Below are positions 36,525 through 44,492 of a DNA stretch of 64,000 nucleotides, piece after piece; the stretch's first letter is position 1; each line of letters opens with the position of its first letter. This stretch comes from [Eubacterium] cellulosolvens LD2006 (lineage in GTDB: Bacteria > Bacillota > Clostridia > Lachnospirales > Lachnospiraceae). The translations under genes were made by a program, and so were the position numbers. The stretch spans positions 62,001-126,000 of the forward strand of contig NZ_JHXY01000011.1 in assembly GCF_000621585.1 (NCBI RefSeq). The letters are read 5' to 3'. A model generated the notes under the pieces. That model did no database searches and was not told where the DNA came from. It worked only from the letters and a program-made list of their open reading frames with translations.

Positions 36525-38075
36525 TTACGATGTCCGGCTTGCGATGATGACCGGCTGTACGCCGAAGACCTCCGTGAAGAAAGACGTGTCCTCCTCAAGA
36601 AGACCGGTCTCCAGAGAAAAATCCTCACGGATTTCAAGCCGGATCTGCAGTTTGTCATCCTTGAGGCGGCAGTCGATCTTCCTCACCTTCTGCAGGTGGC
36701 TGCGATCCAGCGCGCCGGCGAGACGGATGATCGCGGTGAATGCGGCCGTCTTCAGGTAGCGGAGCCGGTCGAGGCTGCTCTCCAGAACAATTTTTTCATA
36801 CTCGGGGAGCGGATCGGACATGTATCTGGCCGTCACGGCGATGATCTCGCGGTCGGTGTGGGAGAGACCGATGATCTCGTTCGCCATGATGATATTGTAG
36901 CTGCTCTCTCCGATCAGATTGTAGCTGATGTACTTGCCGACGTCGTGAAGCATGACGGCGACGCGGAGCATGAGCCGTTCTCTCTCGTCCATGCCGTGGA
37001 GCGGTTTCATCGCGTCAAAAATGGCTGTCGCTGTCATGTCCATGTTCAGGATGTGCGGCTTGCTCACATCGTAGCGCTTCGCGAGATATCTGGCGGAGGT
37101 AACGATGTCGTTTCCGAAGTCGTGACGGGCTTTCAGAAGCTGCTTTTTTTCCGCGTACTCATAGGCGAGACCCCTGGAGAGATGCGTGCCGGGCGTCCAG
37201 ATCTGCGCGGCGTCAAACTCTTCCACGATCCGGTGATAGATGATCGCGGACGGACGCAGTAGCGACGCGTATTCGACCGGAATACTGTTCTCGATCGCGA
37301 GGTCGGTGACAGATTTTCCGACAATCCGCTGGTGCCACCTGGAAAAGTTTGTACGGCTGACCATGCGGGTGGCGCGGTCTCTGTGTTTGGGATCCTTGAA
37401 GATCATCTCGGTGATGAAGTCCCCGTTCAGAATCACGTTTTCAATTTTGCGATCCTTGAGGTACATTTTCTTGAAGCTGGCCAGATCGTGATGGATCAGC
37501 TGTTCGACGAGTTCGTCGAAGTTGCTGGTTCTGGCCATGGCGTCCTGCAGGCGCTCGCGGATCCGAAGGCTTCCCATGCGGAGATTCTGCGTAGTAATGA
37601 GCTCAGATTTGTCGAACAGGGAGAGCTGGATACTTCCGCCGTCCAGATCGACAACAGCCGTTCCCTTCCGGATCATATCCTCAAACAGGGAGGACTCGAC
37701 GGAGGCAATGGCCTTGTAGCTTAAGAATCGCTGCTCGGAATTGGAAAGAATACGGACGTCGAGACCGGTCTTCTGCCGGATCTTTCCGAGAATGAACAGA
37801 TCGTTCTGTGCCTCGCGGAGCGCGCTGGTCGCGATGACACTGTAGGCGTCCACCTTGTATCCCTTCATGATCTTGCGGAAATCCGAGAGCACAGAACAGA
37901 GATCGTCGACCATGTCCGGCGGGATCTTGCCGTCTGTAAAGGAACCGCGTCCGAGCTCCAGCCGGTGGCGGATCTTGTCGATACAGTGGATGCCGTTCTT
38001 TTTTGAGATTTCAAAAACTTCAAGCGTTACGTCATAGCTGCCGATATCAACGGCGGCGAAGGTTGTCACAGCCAT
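36525..38075 (-). CDS. Ppx/GppA-family phosphatase with HD domain, divergent active site
   Basis: The N-terminal part (about 1-300) has the actin-like ASKHA fold of exopolyphosphatases, with AAVDIGSYDVTLEV at 7-20 and VVDLDGGSIQLSLFD near 143-157. The usual sequences are DxGSNS and DIGGGSTE, so two nucleotide/phosphate loops are altered. The C-terminal part (about 320-490) is an HD-type domain with MLHDVGKYISYNLIG. It sits next to ppk1, which supports a role in polyphosphate or (p)ppGpp turnover, but activity is uncertain. Length 516; AGGAGG precedes the ATG. Confidence 0.85.
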   Translation of the reverse strand: MAVTTFAAVDIGSYDVTLEVFEISKKNGIHCIDKIRHRLELGRGSFTDGKIPPDMVDDLCSVLSDFRKIMKGYKVDAYSVIATSALREAQNDLFILGKIRQKTGLDVRILSNSEQRFLSYKAIASVESSLFEDMIRKGTAVVDLDGGSIQLSLFDKSELITTQNLRMGSLRIRERLQDAMARTSNFDELVEQLIHHDLASFKKMYLKDRKIENVILNGDFITEMIFKDPKHRDRATRMVSRTNFSRWHQRIVGKSVTDLAIENSIPVEYASLLRPSAIIYHRIVEEFDAAQIWTPGTHLSRGLAYEYAEKKQLLKARHDFGNDIVTSARYLAKRYDVSKPHILNMDMTATAIFDAMKPLHGMDERERLMLRVAVMLHDVGKYISYNLIGESSYNIIMANEIIGLSHTDREIIAVTARYMSDPLPEYEKIVLESSLDRLRYLKTAAFTAIIRLAGALDRSHLQKVRKIDCRLKDDKLQIRLEIREDFSLETGLLEEDTSFFTEVFGVQPVIIASRTS

Positions 38076-38195
38076 ATGTTTGCACCTCCTGGTGACGGAC
38101 GGTCAATTTGCCGGTTTGTTTCCGTTTTCTGCTCTGTTATCAGGCGCTTCGCTACGTGTCCGATAACGAAGGAAGCAAGAAAACGTTTGTTGTAC

Positions 38196-38234
38196 ATCGC
38201 CGGACGGAAGCGTTTTTCAGTGATCCGGCGATGA
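38196..38234 (-). terminator. Terminator of pheA
   Basis: CATCGCCGGA and TCCGGCGATG form a 10-bp stem with a 19-base loop just after the pheA stop. The T run on the minus strand is weak. Confidence 0.5.
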
Positions 38235-38241
38235 TTTGCAC

Positions 38242-39372
38242 TCAATAGTTTCCGAGAAGACGGAACTCGCTGGCCTCGGCCTCGATCCCTCTGAGTGCGT
38301 TACGCACGGACGGAGAATTCAGATTTCCTTCGAAGTCGATGAAGAACCGGTAAGTGAAGGGCTTCTCCGGAATCGGTCTGGACTCGATCTTCAGCATGTT
38401 CAGGTCATTGAAAATGATATTCGAGAGCATACTGTAGAGGGTACCGGAGGTGTGTGGAAGTCCGAAACAGATACTGATCTTCTGCGCGTTGCGAACGAAA
38501 CACCGGTTGTGCGATACGATGATGAAGCGGGTGGAGTTTTTCTCTTTGGAGAGACCGCCGTCTTTTAAGATCTCCAGACCAAAGTACTCTGCCGCGGATT
38601 TGCTTGCGATGGCAGCCTGGCCCTTAAGACCCTCGCGCGATACTTTCTCGGCGGCCATTGCCGTGTTGAGAACATTCCGCTGCTTCCAGGCCGGATGCTC
38701 GGCGAGGAATTCCTTGCACTGGGCGAGTCCCTGCGGGTGTGAGTAGACGACTTCGATATCATCGAGCGAGGTCCCCGGAAGCGCCATCAGCGTGTGGTCG
38801 ATCTTGATGATCTGCTCTCCGACGATGTAGTTGTTATACTGAAGTAGCAGGTCATAGATGTCGGAGACAATGCCTGCTGTGGAATTTTCAATCGGGAGTA
38901 CCGCGAAATCCGCCTCGCCGTTGGTGACAAGTTCCATGGCCTCTTTCCAGGTCGGCACGTGCTGCGGATGAATGGAATCGTCAAAGAAGGTCTTCATGGC
39001 CTCGAAGCTGTAGGCACCCTCGACACCCTGGAACACCACTCTCGCATTTTCGAAATACAGACGATCCATCTGCGCGTAATCCATCGGAAGGGTGATCCCG
39101 TTTTCTGTCAGGAGCTGATACTGGCGCTTGCGGCTGATGGACATCAGCTGTTCAAAAACCTCTTCGATTCCCCGGCGGTTGAAAGCGGTGTGAGCCATCG
39201 CGGATACGGATGCGATCTTCTCCCTCTCCCGCTTTGCGTCAAACACAGCCTTTCCGCTTCGAATCTTGTACTCGGCAATTCCCTGTACCAGCTGCATTCT
39301 CTTCTCGAACAGCTCCACGATCTGCCGGTCGGTAACGTCTATCTGCTCTCTGCACTTATCAAGATCTGTCAT
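38242..39372 (-). CDS. pheA: Bifunctional chorismate mutase / prephenate dehydratase
   Basis: PheA turns chorismate into phenylpyruvate. The 376-residue protein has an N-terminal chorismate mutase (about 1-90: LDKCREQIDVTDRQIVELFEKRM) and a prephenate dehydratase domain (about 110-290: VFQGVEGAYSFEA, LPIENSTAGIVSDIYDLL, NSTRFIIVSHN). A C-terminal ACT domain follows with LKIESRPIPEKPFTYRFFID, which binds phenylalanine for feedback inhibition. AAGGAG precedes the start. Confidence 0.95.
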   Translation of the reverse strand: MTDLDKCREQIDVTDRQIVELFEKRMQLVQGIAEYKIRSGKAVFDAKREREKIASVSAMAHTAFNRRGIEEVFEQLMSISRKRQYQLLTENGITLPMDYAQMDRLYFENARVVFQGVEGAYSFEAMKTFFDDSIHPQHVPTWKEAMELVTNGEADFAVLPIENSTAGIVSDIYDLLLQYNNYIVGEQIIKIDHTLMALPGTSLDDIEVVYSHPQGLAQCKEFLAEHPAWKQRNVLNTAMAAEKVSREGLKGQAAIASKSAAEYFGLEILKDGGLSKEKNSTRFIIVSHNRCFVRNAQKISICFGLPHTSGTLYSMLSNIIFNDLNMLKIESRPIPEKPFTYRFFIDFEGNLNSPSVRNALRGIEAEASEFRLLGNY

Positions 39373-39446
39373 TTCTTCTCCTTATTTCACGGACAAAACT
39401 GCCCGCACAACAAATATTTCTTAATCTTTCTTTATATTAATAAATA

Positions 39447-39475
39447 ATTATAACAAAAATGGAAGCGTCTGAAAA
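39447..39475 (-). promoter_or_regulatory. pheA promoter
   Basis: TATAAT (39447-39452) is preceded by TGT, an extended -10 box. TTTTCA (39470-39475) lies 17 bases upstream as a weak -35 box. Confidence 0.5.
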
Positions 39476-39539
39476 GAAACAAACTCCGCAGAAGTGTCGG
39501 GCAACAGAGAACCCGAAGGGAGTTTTCGGAACACAAAAT

Positions 39540-39564
39540 GAAGGAGTGCGAACTGCACTCCTTC
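39540..39564 (-). terminator. Terminator of the DUF815 gene
   Basis: GAAGGAGTGC and GCACTCCTTC form a perfect 10-bp stem with a five-base loop, followed by ATTTTGTGTT. A second complex hairpin (AAACTCC/GGAGTTT, 39481-39525) lies just beyond. Confidence 0.65.
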
Positions 39565-39568
39565 GAAC

Positions 39569-40891
39569 TTACGCTTCTGTTTGGGTTTTTTCTCTGCCGA
39601 GCAGGTAAGTGATGTACTGCTGGGCGGTTCTTCCGGAGATACCGCCGTGGCTGAGTTCCCACTTGTTTGCTCCGGCTTTTAATTCCTCCTCGCTCATGCG
39701 GATGCCGGCTTTTTTCGCCAGACCGCAGACGATGCGGAAGTACTCCTGCTGTCCCGGCTTGGAGAAGCTGATTTGGACACCGAAGCGGTGAACGAGCGAG
39801 AGCTTCTCTTCCATCGTGTCGGACTTGTGCATACCGTTGTCGTTGACAACATCCTCGCGGTCGCCCCAGGTTTCCTTGATGAGGTGCCTGCGGTTGCTGG
39901 TCGCGTAGATCAGAACGTTGGACGGCTTGGTCTCCACGCCTCCCTCGATGACAGCTTTCAGGAATTTGTATTCAATCTCGAAATCCTCGAAGGAGAGATC
40001 GTCCATGTAGATGATGAATTTGTAGTTCCTGTTTTTGATCTGGGCAATGACGTTGGAGAGATCCTTGAACTGGTGCTTGTAGATCTCGATCATGCGGAGA
40101 CCGTCCGGATAAAACTGATTGACGATGGCCTTGATACAGGTCGACTTTCCGGTTCCGGAGTCTCCGAAGAGCAGGCAGTTGTTTGCCTTGCGTCCCTCGA
40201 CAAAGGCTTTCGTATTCTCGACCAGTTTCTCTTTCTGAATTTCGTATCCGATGAGATCGTCGAGCATGACTTTGTCCATGTTGTTGATGGCCTGGAATTT
40301 TACGTTTCCGCGTTCGTCGCTGCCGATGCGGAACGCCTTGTTCAGACCGAACATACCCACGCCGAAATCTTTGTAGAATCCAGTGATCACGTCGAAGAAT
40401 TCATTTTCATCACTGGTCTGTTCCAGTTTTTCAGAGAGCGCCCGCACCTTCTCGCTCACGTTCTTGTTGTACATGAGCTCCGGTTTCACGATCGCCTGAT
40501 AATCCAGGATTCTGGAAAAACAGTCGATGCCGAGTTCTTCCTCGAGCCACTTGAAATCGTAATGAAAGAGTTCCCGGTAGGCCTTGAAATCGCCGCGGGC
40601 AAAATAGTTGACACTGCCCTCGCTGGCACCGACCTTTTCACAGGTGAGGCTGAAGGAATTTTCATCGGTGATCAGACAGAAGGTCAGGTAGTTGTGCCAG
40701 AGATTTTTGTCAAAGGCAAAATCGGTGGCTACGCCGAGGATCCGCTTGATCTGGCGGAAACAGCGGGCGCGGAGTTCGTCCGCGGGCTGCGTGTGTTCTC
40801 TCGCGTTTTTGCAGATGTCTCCGAGCTGCGCCAGGATGCTGTCCTCCGGAATACTTCCGTAAATCAGAAGTTTCGATAAAATATGATCCAT
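39569..40891 (-). CDS. DUF815-family AAA+ ATPase
   Basis: The 440-residue protein has a C-terminal ATPase domain with LLFGDSGTGKSTCIK near 246-260 (Walker A), FIIYMDDLSFEDFE near 295 (Walker B) and ATSNRRHLIKETWGDRED near 335, the region of sensor 1. GGISGRTAQQYITYLLGRE near the C-terminus is a conserved DUF815 feature. The N-terminal 200 residues are helical and without a known domain. The family is widespread in bacteria without a proven function. It is a single gene. Confidence 0.85.
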   Translation of the reverse strand: MDHILSKLLIYGSIPEDSILAQLGDICKNAREHTQPADELRARCFRQIKRILGVATDFAFDKNLWHNYLTFCLITDENSFSLTCEKVGASEGSVNYFARGDFKAYRELFHYDFKWLEEELGIDCFSRILDYQAIVKPELMYNKNVSEKVRALSEKLEQTSDENEFFDVITGFYKDFGVGMFGLNKAFRIGSDERGNVKFQAINNMDKVMLDDLIGYEIQKEKLVENTKAFVEGRKANNCLLFGDSGTGKSTCIKAIVNQFYPDGLRMIEIYKHQFKDLSNVIAQIKNRNYKFIIYMDDLSFEDFEIEYKFLKAVIEGGVETKPSNVLIYATSNRRHLIKETWGDREDVVNDNGMHKSDTMEEKLSLVHRFGVQISFSKPGQQEYFRIVCGLAKKAGIRMSEEELKAGANKWELSHGGISGRTAQQYITYLLGREKTQTEA

Positions 40892-40924
40892 GTCACTGTA
40901 CTTCTTTCTTTTATAAACTTGATC

Positions 40925-41362
40925 TCAGTCTCTGTGGTCGCCGTGGTAAGCCTCTTCACAGTATTTGCAGCGGTAGACTGCCCTCTCCGGATCGGTGAGG
41001 ATGAATACCTGATCCAGTCCCTGCTCGATCGAGGTGATGCATCTCGGATTGCAGCAGTGAATGACGTTGCGGATCTCTTTTGGGAGGGTGAGGTTCAGCT
41101 TGTCGACGATCTCGCCGTGCTCGATGACATTAACCGTGATGTTCGGATCAATAAAGCCGACCGTGTCGAGATTCAGTTTGTCGACCGGACATTCCACTTT
41201 GATGATGTCTTTTTTTCCCATCTTGTTGCTCTTGGCATTCATGATCATGGCGACACAGCAGTCCATCTGGTCGAGCTTCAGATCGTGATAAATCGTCATG
41301 GCCTTGCCGGCCTTGATGTGGTCAAGTACAAATCCCTGTTCAATCGCTCCTACGTTCAGCAT
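40925..41362 (-). CDS. pyrI: Aspartate carbamoyltransferase, regulatory subunit
   Basis: The 145-residue PyrI has the allosteric N-terminal domain ([22 protein letters not shown]) and a C-terminal zinc domain with CNPRCIT at 107-113 and CKYC near 133-136, the four zinc ligands. It overlaps the end of pyrB by seven bases. GGAGG lies before its ATG. PyrI makes the enzyme sensitive to CTP and ATP. Confidence 0.95.
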   Translation of the reverse strand: MLNVGAIEQGFVLDHIKAGKAMTIYHDLKLDQMDCCVAMIMNAKSNKMGKKDIIKVECPVDKLNLDTVGFIDPNITVNVIEHGEIVDKLNLTLPKEIRNVIHCCNPRCITSIEQGLDQVFILTDPERAVYRCKYCEEAYHGDHRD

Positions 41363-42303
41363 TCTTCCACCTCCAGTTCCAGCAGTGTGTACATCAGTGC
41401 CATTCGCATATACATTCCCCAGTAAACCTGATTGAAGTATGCGGCTCTCGGATCGTCGTCCACGTCGACCGCGATCTCGTTGACACGGGGAAGAGGATGA
41501 AGAACATACATATCCTCTTTTGCTGCCTGAAGCTTCTCTCTGTTCAGAACATAAAAATCCTTCATGCGGACATAGTCGTCCTCATTGAAGAAACGCTCTT
41601 TCTGTACACGGGTCATGTAGAGGATGTCGAGATCCGGGAGAGCCTCCTCCAGGCGAATCTTCTCCACGTAATCAATGTTGTTCGATTTCAGGACATCTTC
41701 TTTGACGTATGACGGAAGCTGGAGCTCTTCCGGTGAAATGAGGACAAATTTCACATTCGGATAACGCACAAGGGCGCTGATCAGAGAGTGCACGGTTCTG
41801 CCGAATTTCAAATCTCCGCAGATACCGACCGTCATGTCGGACAGACGTCCTTTGCAGGTGCGGATCGTCATGAGATCTGCAAGCGTCTGTGTCGGATGCT
41901 GGTGTCCGCCGTCTCCCGCGTTGATGACGGGAACCGGAGAAACCGAAGCGGCAACCATCGGAGCACCCTCCTTGGGATGACGCATAGCAACGATATCCGC
42001 AAACTGGGCAGCGACGCGAACGGTGTCCGCCACGCTCTCGCCCTTTGTCGCGGAGCTGGAAGTCGCGGAGTGGAAACCGATGACCTGTCCGCCGAGATTC
42101 AGCATGGCTGTCTCAAAGCTCAGGCGTGTTCTTGTACTTGGCTCATAGAACAGAGCCGCGAGTTTCAGCCTCTCGGCCGCGTGGGCGTACTTCTCCGGTT
42201 TTGCCTCCATATCGGCTGCGAGATCCATAATTCTGTCCAGTTCTTCAACAGAAAGATCCAGCGGTGACATGACATGTCTCAGATGTGCTAACTGTCTGTG
42301 CAT
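41356..42303 (-). CDS. pyrB: Aspartate carbamoyltransferase, catalytic subunit
   Basis: The start [17 protein letters not shown] follows GAGGAGG; an upstream ATG lacks a ribosome site. The 315-residue protein has [16 protein letters not shown] near 47-62, RHPKEGA near 102, [17 protein letters not shown] near 123-139 and HPLPRVNEI near 258, which form the carbamoyl phosphate and aspartate sites. It is the second enzyme of pyrimidine synthesis, acting with PyrI. No other pyr gene is adjacent. Confidence 0.95.
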   Translation of the reverse strand: MHRQLAHLRHVMSPLDLSVEELDRIMDLAADMEAKPEKYAHAAERLKLAALFYEPSTRTRLSFETAMLNLGGQVIGFHSATSSSATKGESVADTVRVAAQFADIVAMRHPKEGAPMVAASVSPVPVINAGDGGHQHPTQTLADLMTIRTCKGRLSDMTVGICGDLKFGRTVHSLISALVRYPNVKFVLISPEELQLPSYVKEDVLKSNNIDYVEKIRLEEALPDLDILYMTRVQKERFFNEDDYVRMKDFYVLNREKLQAAKEDMYVLHPLPRVNEIAVDVDDDPRAAYFNQVYWGMYMRMALMYTLLELEVEEC

Positions 42304-42339
42304 TTTTGTCCTCCTCATTATTCCATTTTCCTGTCCGAT

Positions 42340-42369
42340 ATTTTACAATATGAGCCCCGGCTGATTCAA
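42340..42369 (-). promoter_or_regulatory. Possible pyrBI promoter
   Basis: TTGAAT (42364-42369) and TAAAAT (42340-42345) are 18 bases apart on the minus strand, about 37 bases upstream of pyrB. Confidence 0.4.
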
Positions 42370-42417
42370 GCCGGATGACAGGAAAATGCACTGCGGTTCA
42401 TCAAAAGATTCCGGGTT

Positions 42418-42454
42418 TGCATGTGGGAAACTGCTCGTCGATTTCCCACATGCA
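42418..42454. repeat. Inverted repeat upstream of the pyrBI promoter
   Basis: TGCATGTGGGAAA and TTTCCCACATGCA are perfect 13-bp arms with an 11-base centre. There is no T run on the minus strand. It lies between the DUF308 terminator and the pyrBI promoter. Confidence 0.65.
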
Positions 42455-42471
42455 TAACTTGTGAAAATCTT

Positions 42472-42504
42472 AAAAAAACGTCCGGAGAGCATGTACTCCG
42501 GACG
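42472..42504 (-). terminator. Terminator of the DUF308 gene
   Basis: CGTCCGGAG and CTCCGGACG form a perfect 9-bp stem with an 8-base loop, followed by seven T. Confidence 0.85.
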
Positions 42505-42511
42505 GGATTTA

Positions 42512-43210
42512 TCAAATATTGTCGGTAGAATCGTCGACATCGACAGCTGTACTGTCAATGATCTCCTTCCCGTTTGCGTCATAGTGACTTCTTCCGGAAA
42601 ATTCATCCCGGATACCGTCTGCGGCCTTACAGAAATCAGCGGCTGCTTCTGTGAAGATATTATCCGCCTGTTTCTTGAAGAAAAGACTGCTGATGGCAGT
42701 GTAAATCATGAAAGCTCCGGCAATCCGAAGCACGAGTTCCGTCGCGTGAAAAAGGAACGGAGCCACGAGAAGAAGAAAGCCGAACACAAGTGTGAGCGCA
42801 CCGCTTATAAGAGAAACCGTGGATCTCTCCCCGCTGTAACGGGAAAATGTGTGAACGGCGATCAGCTCGGTGATACCATAGAAAATGAGAATGAAGGCGA
42901 TAACCGTATTGAAGAGATCGAAAATGATATTCGGTCTGACTACGATGAGAAGGCCCACAAGAATAAGAACAACGCCGGCAACGAGACTGCCTGTGGAGGC
43001 ACTCTCTCCCTTTGACTGGCTGTTCAGATAATTTGCGCACTGGGAAACTCCGGCAATCAGAATCGCCGCTCCGATGACGCGGCACACGACACTGATGGCA
43101 GAGCCCGGCCGGATCAGAAGAAAAAGACCGACAAATAATAATAGAATGGAACAGAGAAGCGCGTTCCGCTTGATATTTTTCAGATAGCTGACGATTTTAC
43201 TGCTCTCCAT
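42512..43210 (-). CDS. DUF308-family membrane protein
   Basis: The 232-residue protein has six hydrophobic segments within the first 175 residues in three pairs, as in the HdeD/DUF308 family. The segments include LLFVGLFLLIRPGSAISVV and LVAGVVLILVGLLIVVRP, repeated units with the LxRP turn. The C-terminal 50 residues are polar and acidic (YDANGKEIIDSTAVDVDDS) and probably cytoplasmic. HdeD is linked to acid resistance in E. coli, but the role in Clostridia is unknown. It has its own terminator. Confidence 0.8.
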   Translation of the reverse strand: MESSKIVSYLKNIKRNALLCSILLLFVGLFLLIRPGSAISVVCRVIGAAILIAGVSQCANYLNSQSKGESASTGSLVAGVVLILVGLLIVVRPNIIFDLFNTVIAFILIFYGITELIAVHTFSRYSGERSTVSLISGALTLVFGFLLLVAPFLFHATELVLRIAGAFMIYTAISSLFFKKQADNIFTEAAADFCKAADGIRDEFSGRSHYDANGKEIIDSTAVDVDDSTDNI

Positions 43211-43257
43211 GTTATATCCCCCTGATTTTGTTGCGAAAGAAAACGTTTGATCTGGTA

Positions 43258-43881
43258 CTATTTACTCTCGAAAAAGCCCCAGTTTTTCAGATGTCTGTAT
43301 ACTTCGGACACCGGCAGACCGACGACGTTGTTGTAGTCGCCGCGGATTCCTTTGATGTACCTTGCGAACTCTCCCTGAATGCCGTAGGCTCCGGCCTTGT
43401 CGGAGGGATCGCCGGTAGATACATAATCCCTGATCTCTTTTTCGGTCATCGGAAAAACATCGACTTCCGTGCAGACCGCAAAGGATTCCTCTGCGACAAG
43501 ATCGTTGACCGAAAGTCTCGCGAAGGTCACACCGGTATACACCTGATGCGTGCGTCCCTGCAGCGCTGTGAGCATGGCCACGGCGTCTCTATAGGAACCG
43601 GGTTTTCCGAGAATCTGATTGTCGAGAACAACGATTGTATCAGCGCCGAGAACGACGCGATCCTCGCCCGCCATGATCAGAGATCTCTGACCTCCGTCGC
43701 GCAGTTCCGCCGACGCGGAATCCTCACATTTTTGTCTGGAGAGATTTATGACGATTTCCTCGGGATTGTTTCCGATCATCTCTTCACGGATTGTGCTCGG
43801 TCTTACTTCAAACGGAACACGAATCTGCGAAAGCAGTTCCTGTCTTCTCGGCGATTTTGACGCCAGGATGATTTTCTTCAT
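43258..43881 (-). CDS. maf: Maf-family nucleoside triphosphate pyrophosphatase
   Basis: The start MKKIILASKSPRRQELL gives the usual N-terminus; an upstream extension is not conserved. The 207-residue protein has SKSPRR near 8-13, LGADTIVVLDNQILGKP near 80 and SDKAGAYGIQGEFARYIKGI near 155-174. Maf proteins hydrolyse non-canonical or dTTP/UTP nucleotides and affect septation when overproduced. The protein is cytoplasmic. Confidence 0.92.
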   Translation of the reverse strand: MKKIILASKSPRRQELLSQIRVPFEVRPSTIREEMIGNNPEEIVINLSRQKCEDSASAELRDGGQRSLIMAGEDRVVLGADTIVVLDNQILGKPGSYRDAVAMLTALQGRTHQVYTGVTFARLSVNDLVAEESFAVCTEVDVFPMTEKEIRDYVSTGDPSDKAGAYGIQGEFARYIKGIRGDYNNVVGLPVSEVYRHLKNWGFFESK

Positions 43882-44011
43882 ATCCGTTACCACCATCGAT
43901 TGATCTGCTACCGGAAAATGCTTCGTGCAGAATTGTGCAGTTCGCTTCACGTGATGCGGAACGCAAAAGCCGGGAACATTTTTTCCGAAACAGTATTTGT
44001 TATTTTATAAA

Positions 44012-44371
44012 GATGCATAAGCAGAGCTGTAAGCCGGGTTATGTCGTGTGCGATCATCTATCTGTGCCTTCCCGTCGCCGGGAAGTTCAAGCGACCCACC
44101 TGAAAGCGTGACGAGCAGCCACATAGCTTTACAATTCGGTCTTGCTTCGAATGGGGTTTACATGGCACACCCTGTTACCAGGGTGTCGGTAGTCTCTTAC
44201 ACTGCCTTTCCATCCTTACCGCAAAAAGCGGCGGTTTATTTCTGTTGCACTGTCCCTGGAGTCACCTCCGCCGGACGTTATCCGGCATTCTGCTCTGTGA
44301 AGCCCGGACTTTCCTCAGCCGGCCCCTTTCGGTCCTGCCGGCCGCGATCGCATACTCTACTTATCGCATCC
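44012..44371 (-). ncRNA. rnpB: RNase P RNA (class A)
   Basis: On the minus strand the conserved GAGGAAAGTCCGGGCT lies near 44300, with GTAAGGATGGAAAGGCAGTG near 44210 and AACCCGGCTTACAG at the 3' end. P1 can be formed between GATGC-ATAAG-AGAG at the 5' end and CTCTGCTTATGCATC at the 3' end, giving the boundaries used (plus or minus a few bases). It processes tRNA precursors with the RnpA protein, whose gene is not here. Confidence 0.92.
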
Positions 44372-44387
44372 AACCTATCTTATCACA

Positions 44388-44450
44388 TGAAGAGCGTTTT
44401 GTGTGAAGAAAATTCCGAAGGAAAAATCCCTGACACGAAACGCTCCGGAT
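44388..44450. repeat. Mosaic intergenic repeat, copy D, with hairpin, upstream of rnpB
   Basis: AGAGCGTTTTGTGTGAAG followed by AAATTCCGAAGGAAAAATCC resembles modules 2 and 3. GAGCGTTTTGTGT and ACACGAAACGCTC pair as inverted arms around it. Confidence 0.55.
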
Positions 44451-44492
44451 AAATCATAAAATCTTTCATGATTCACGTTTATGGATGACGAT

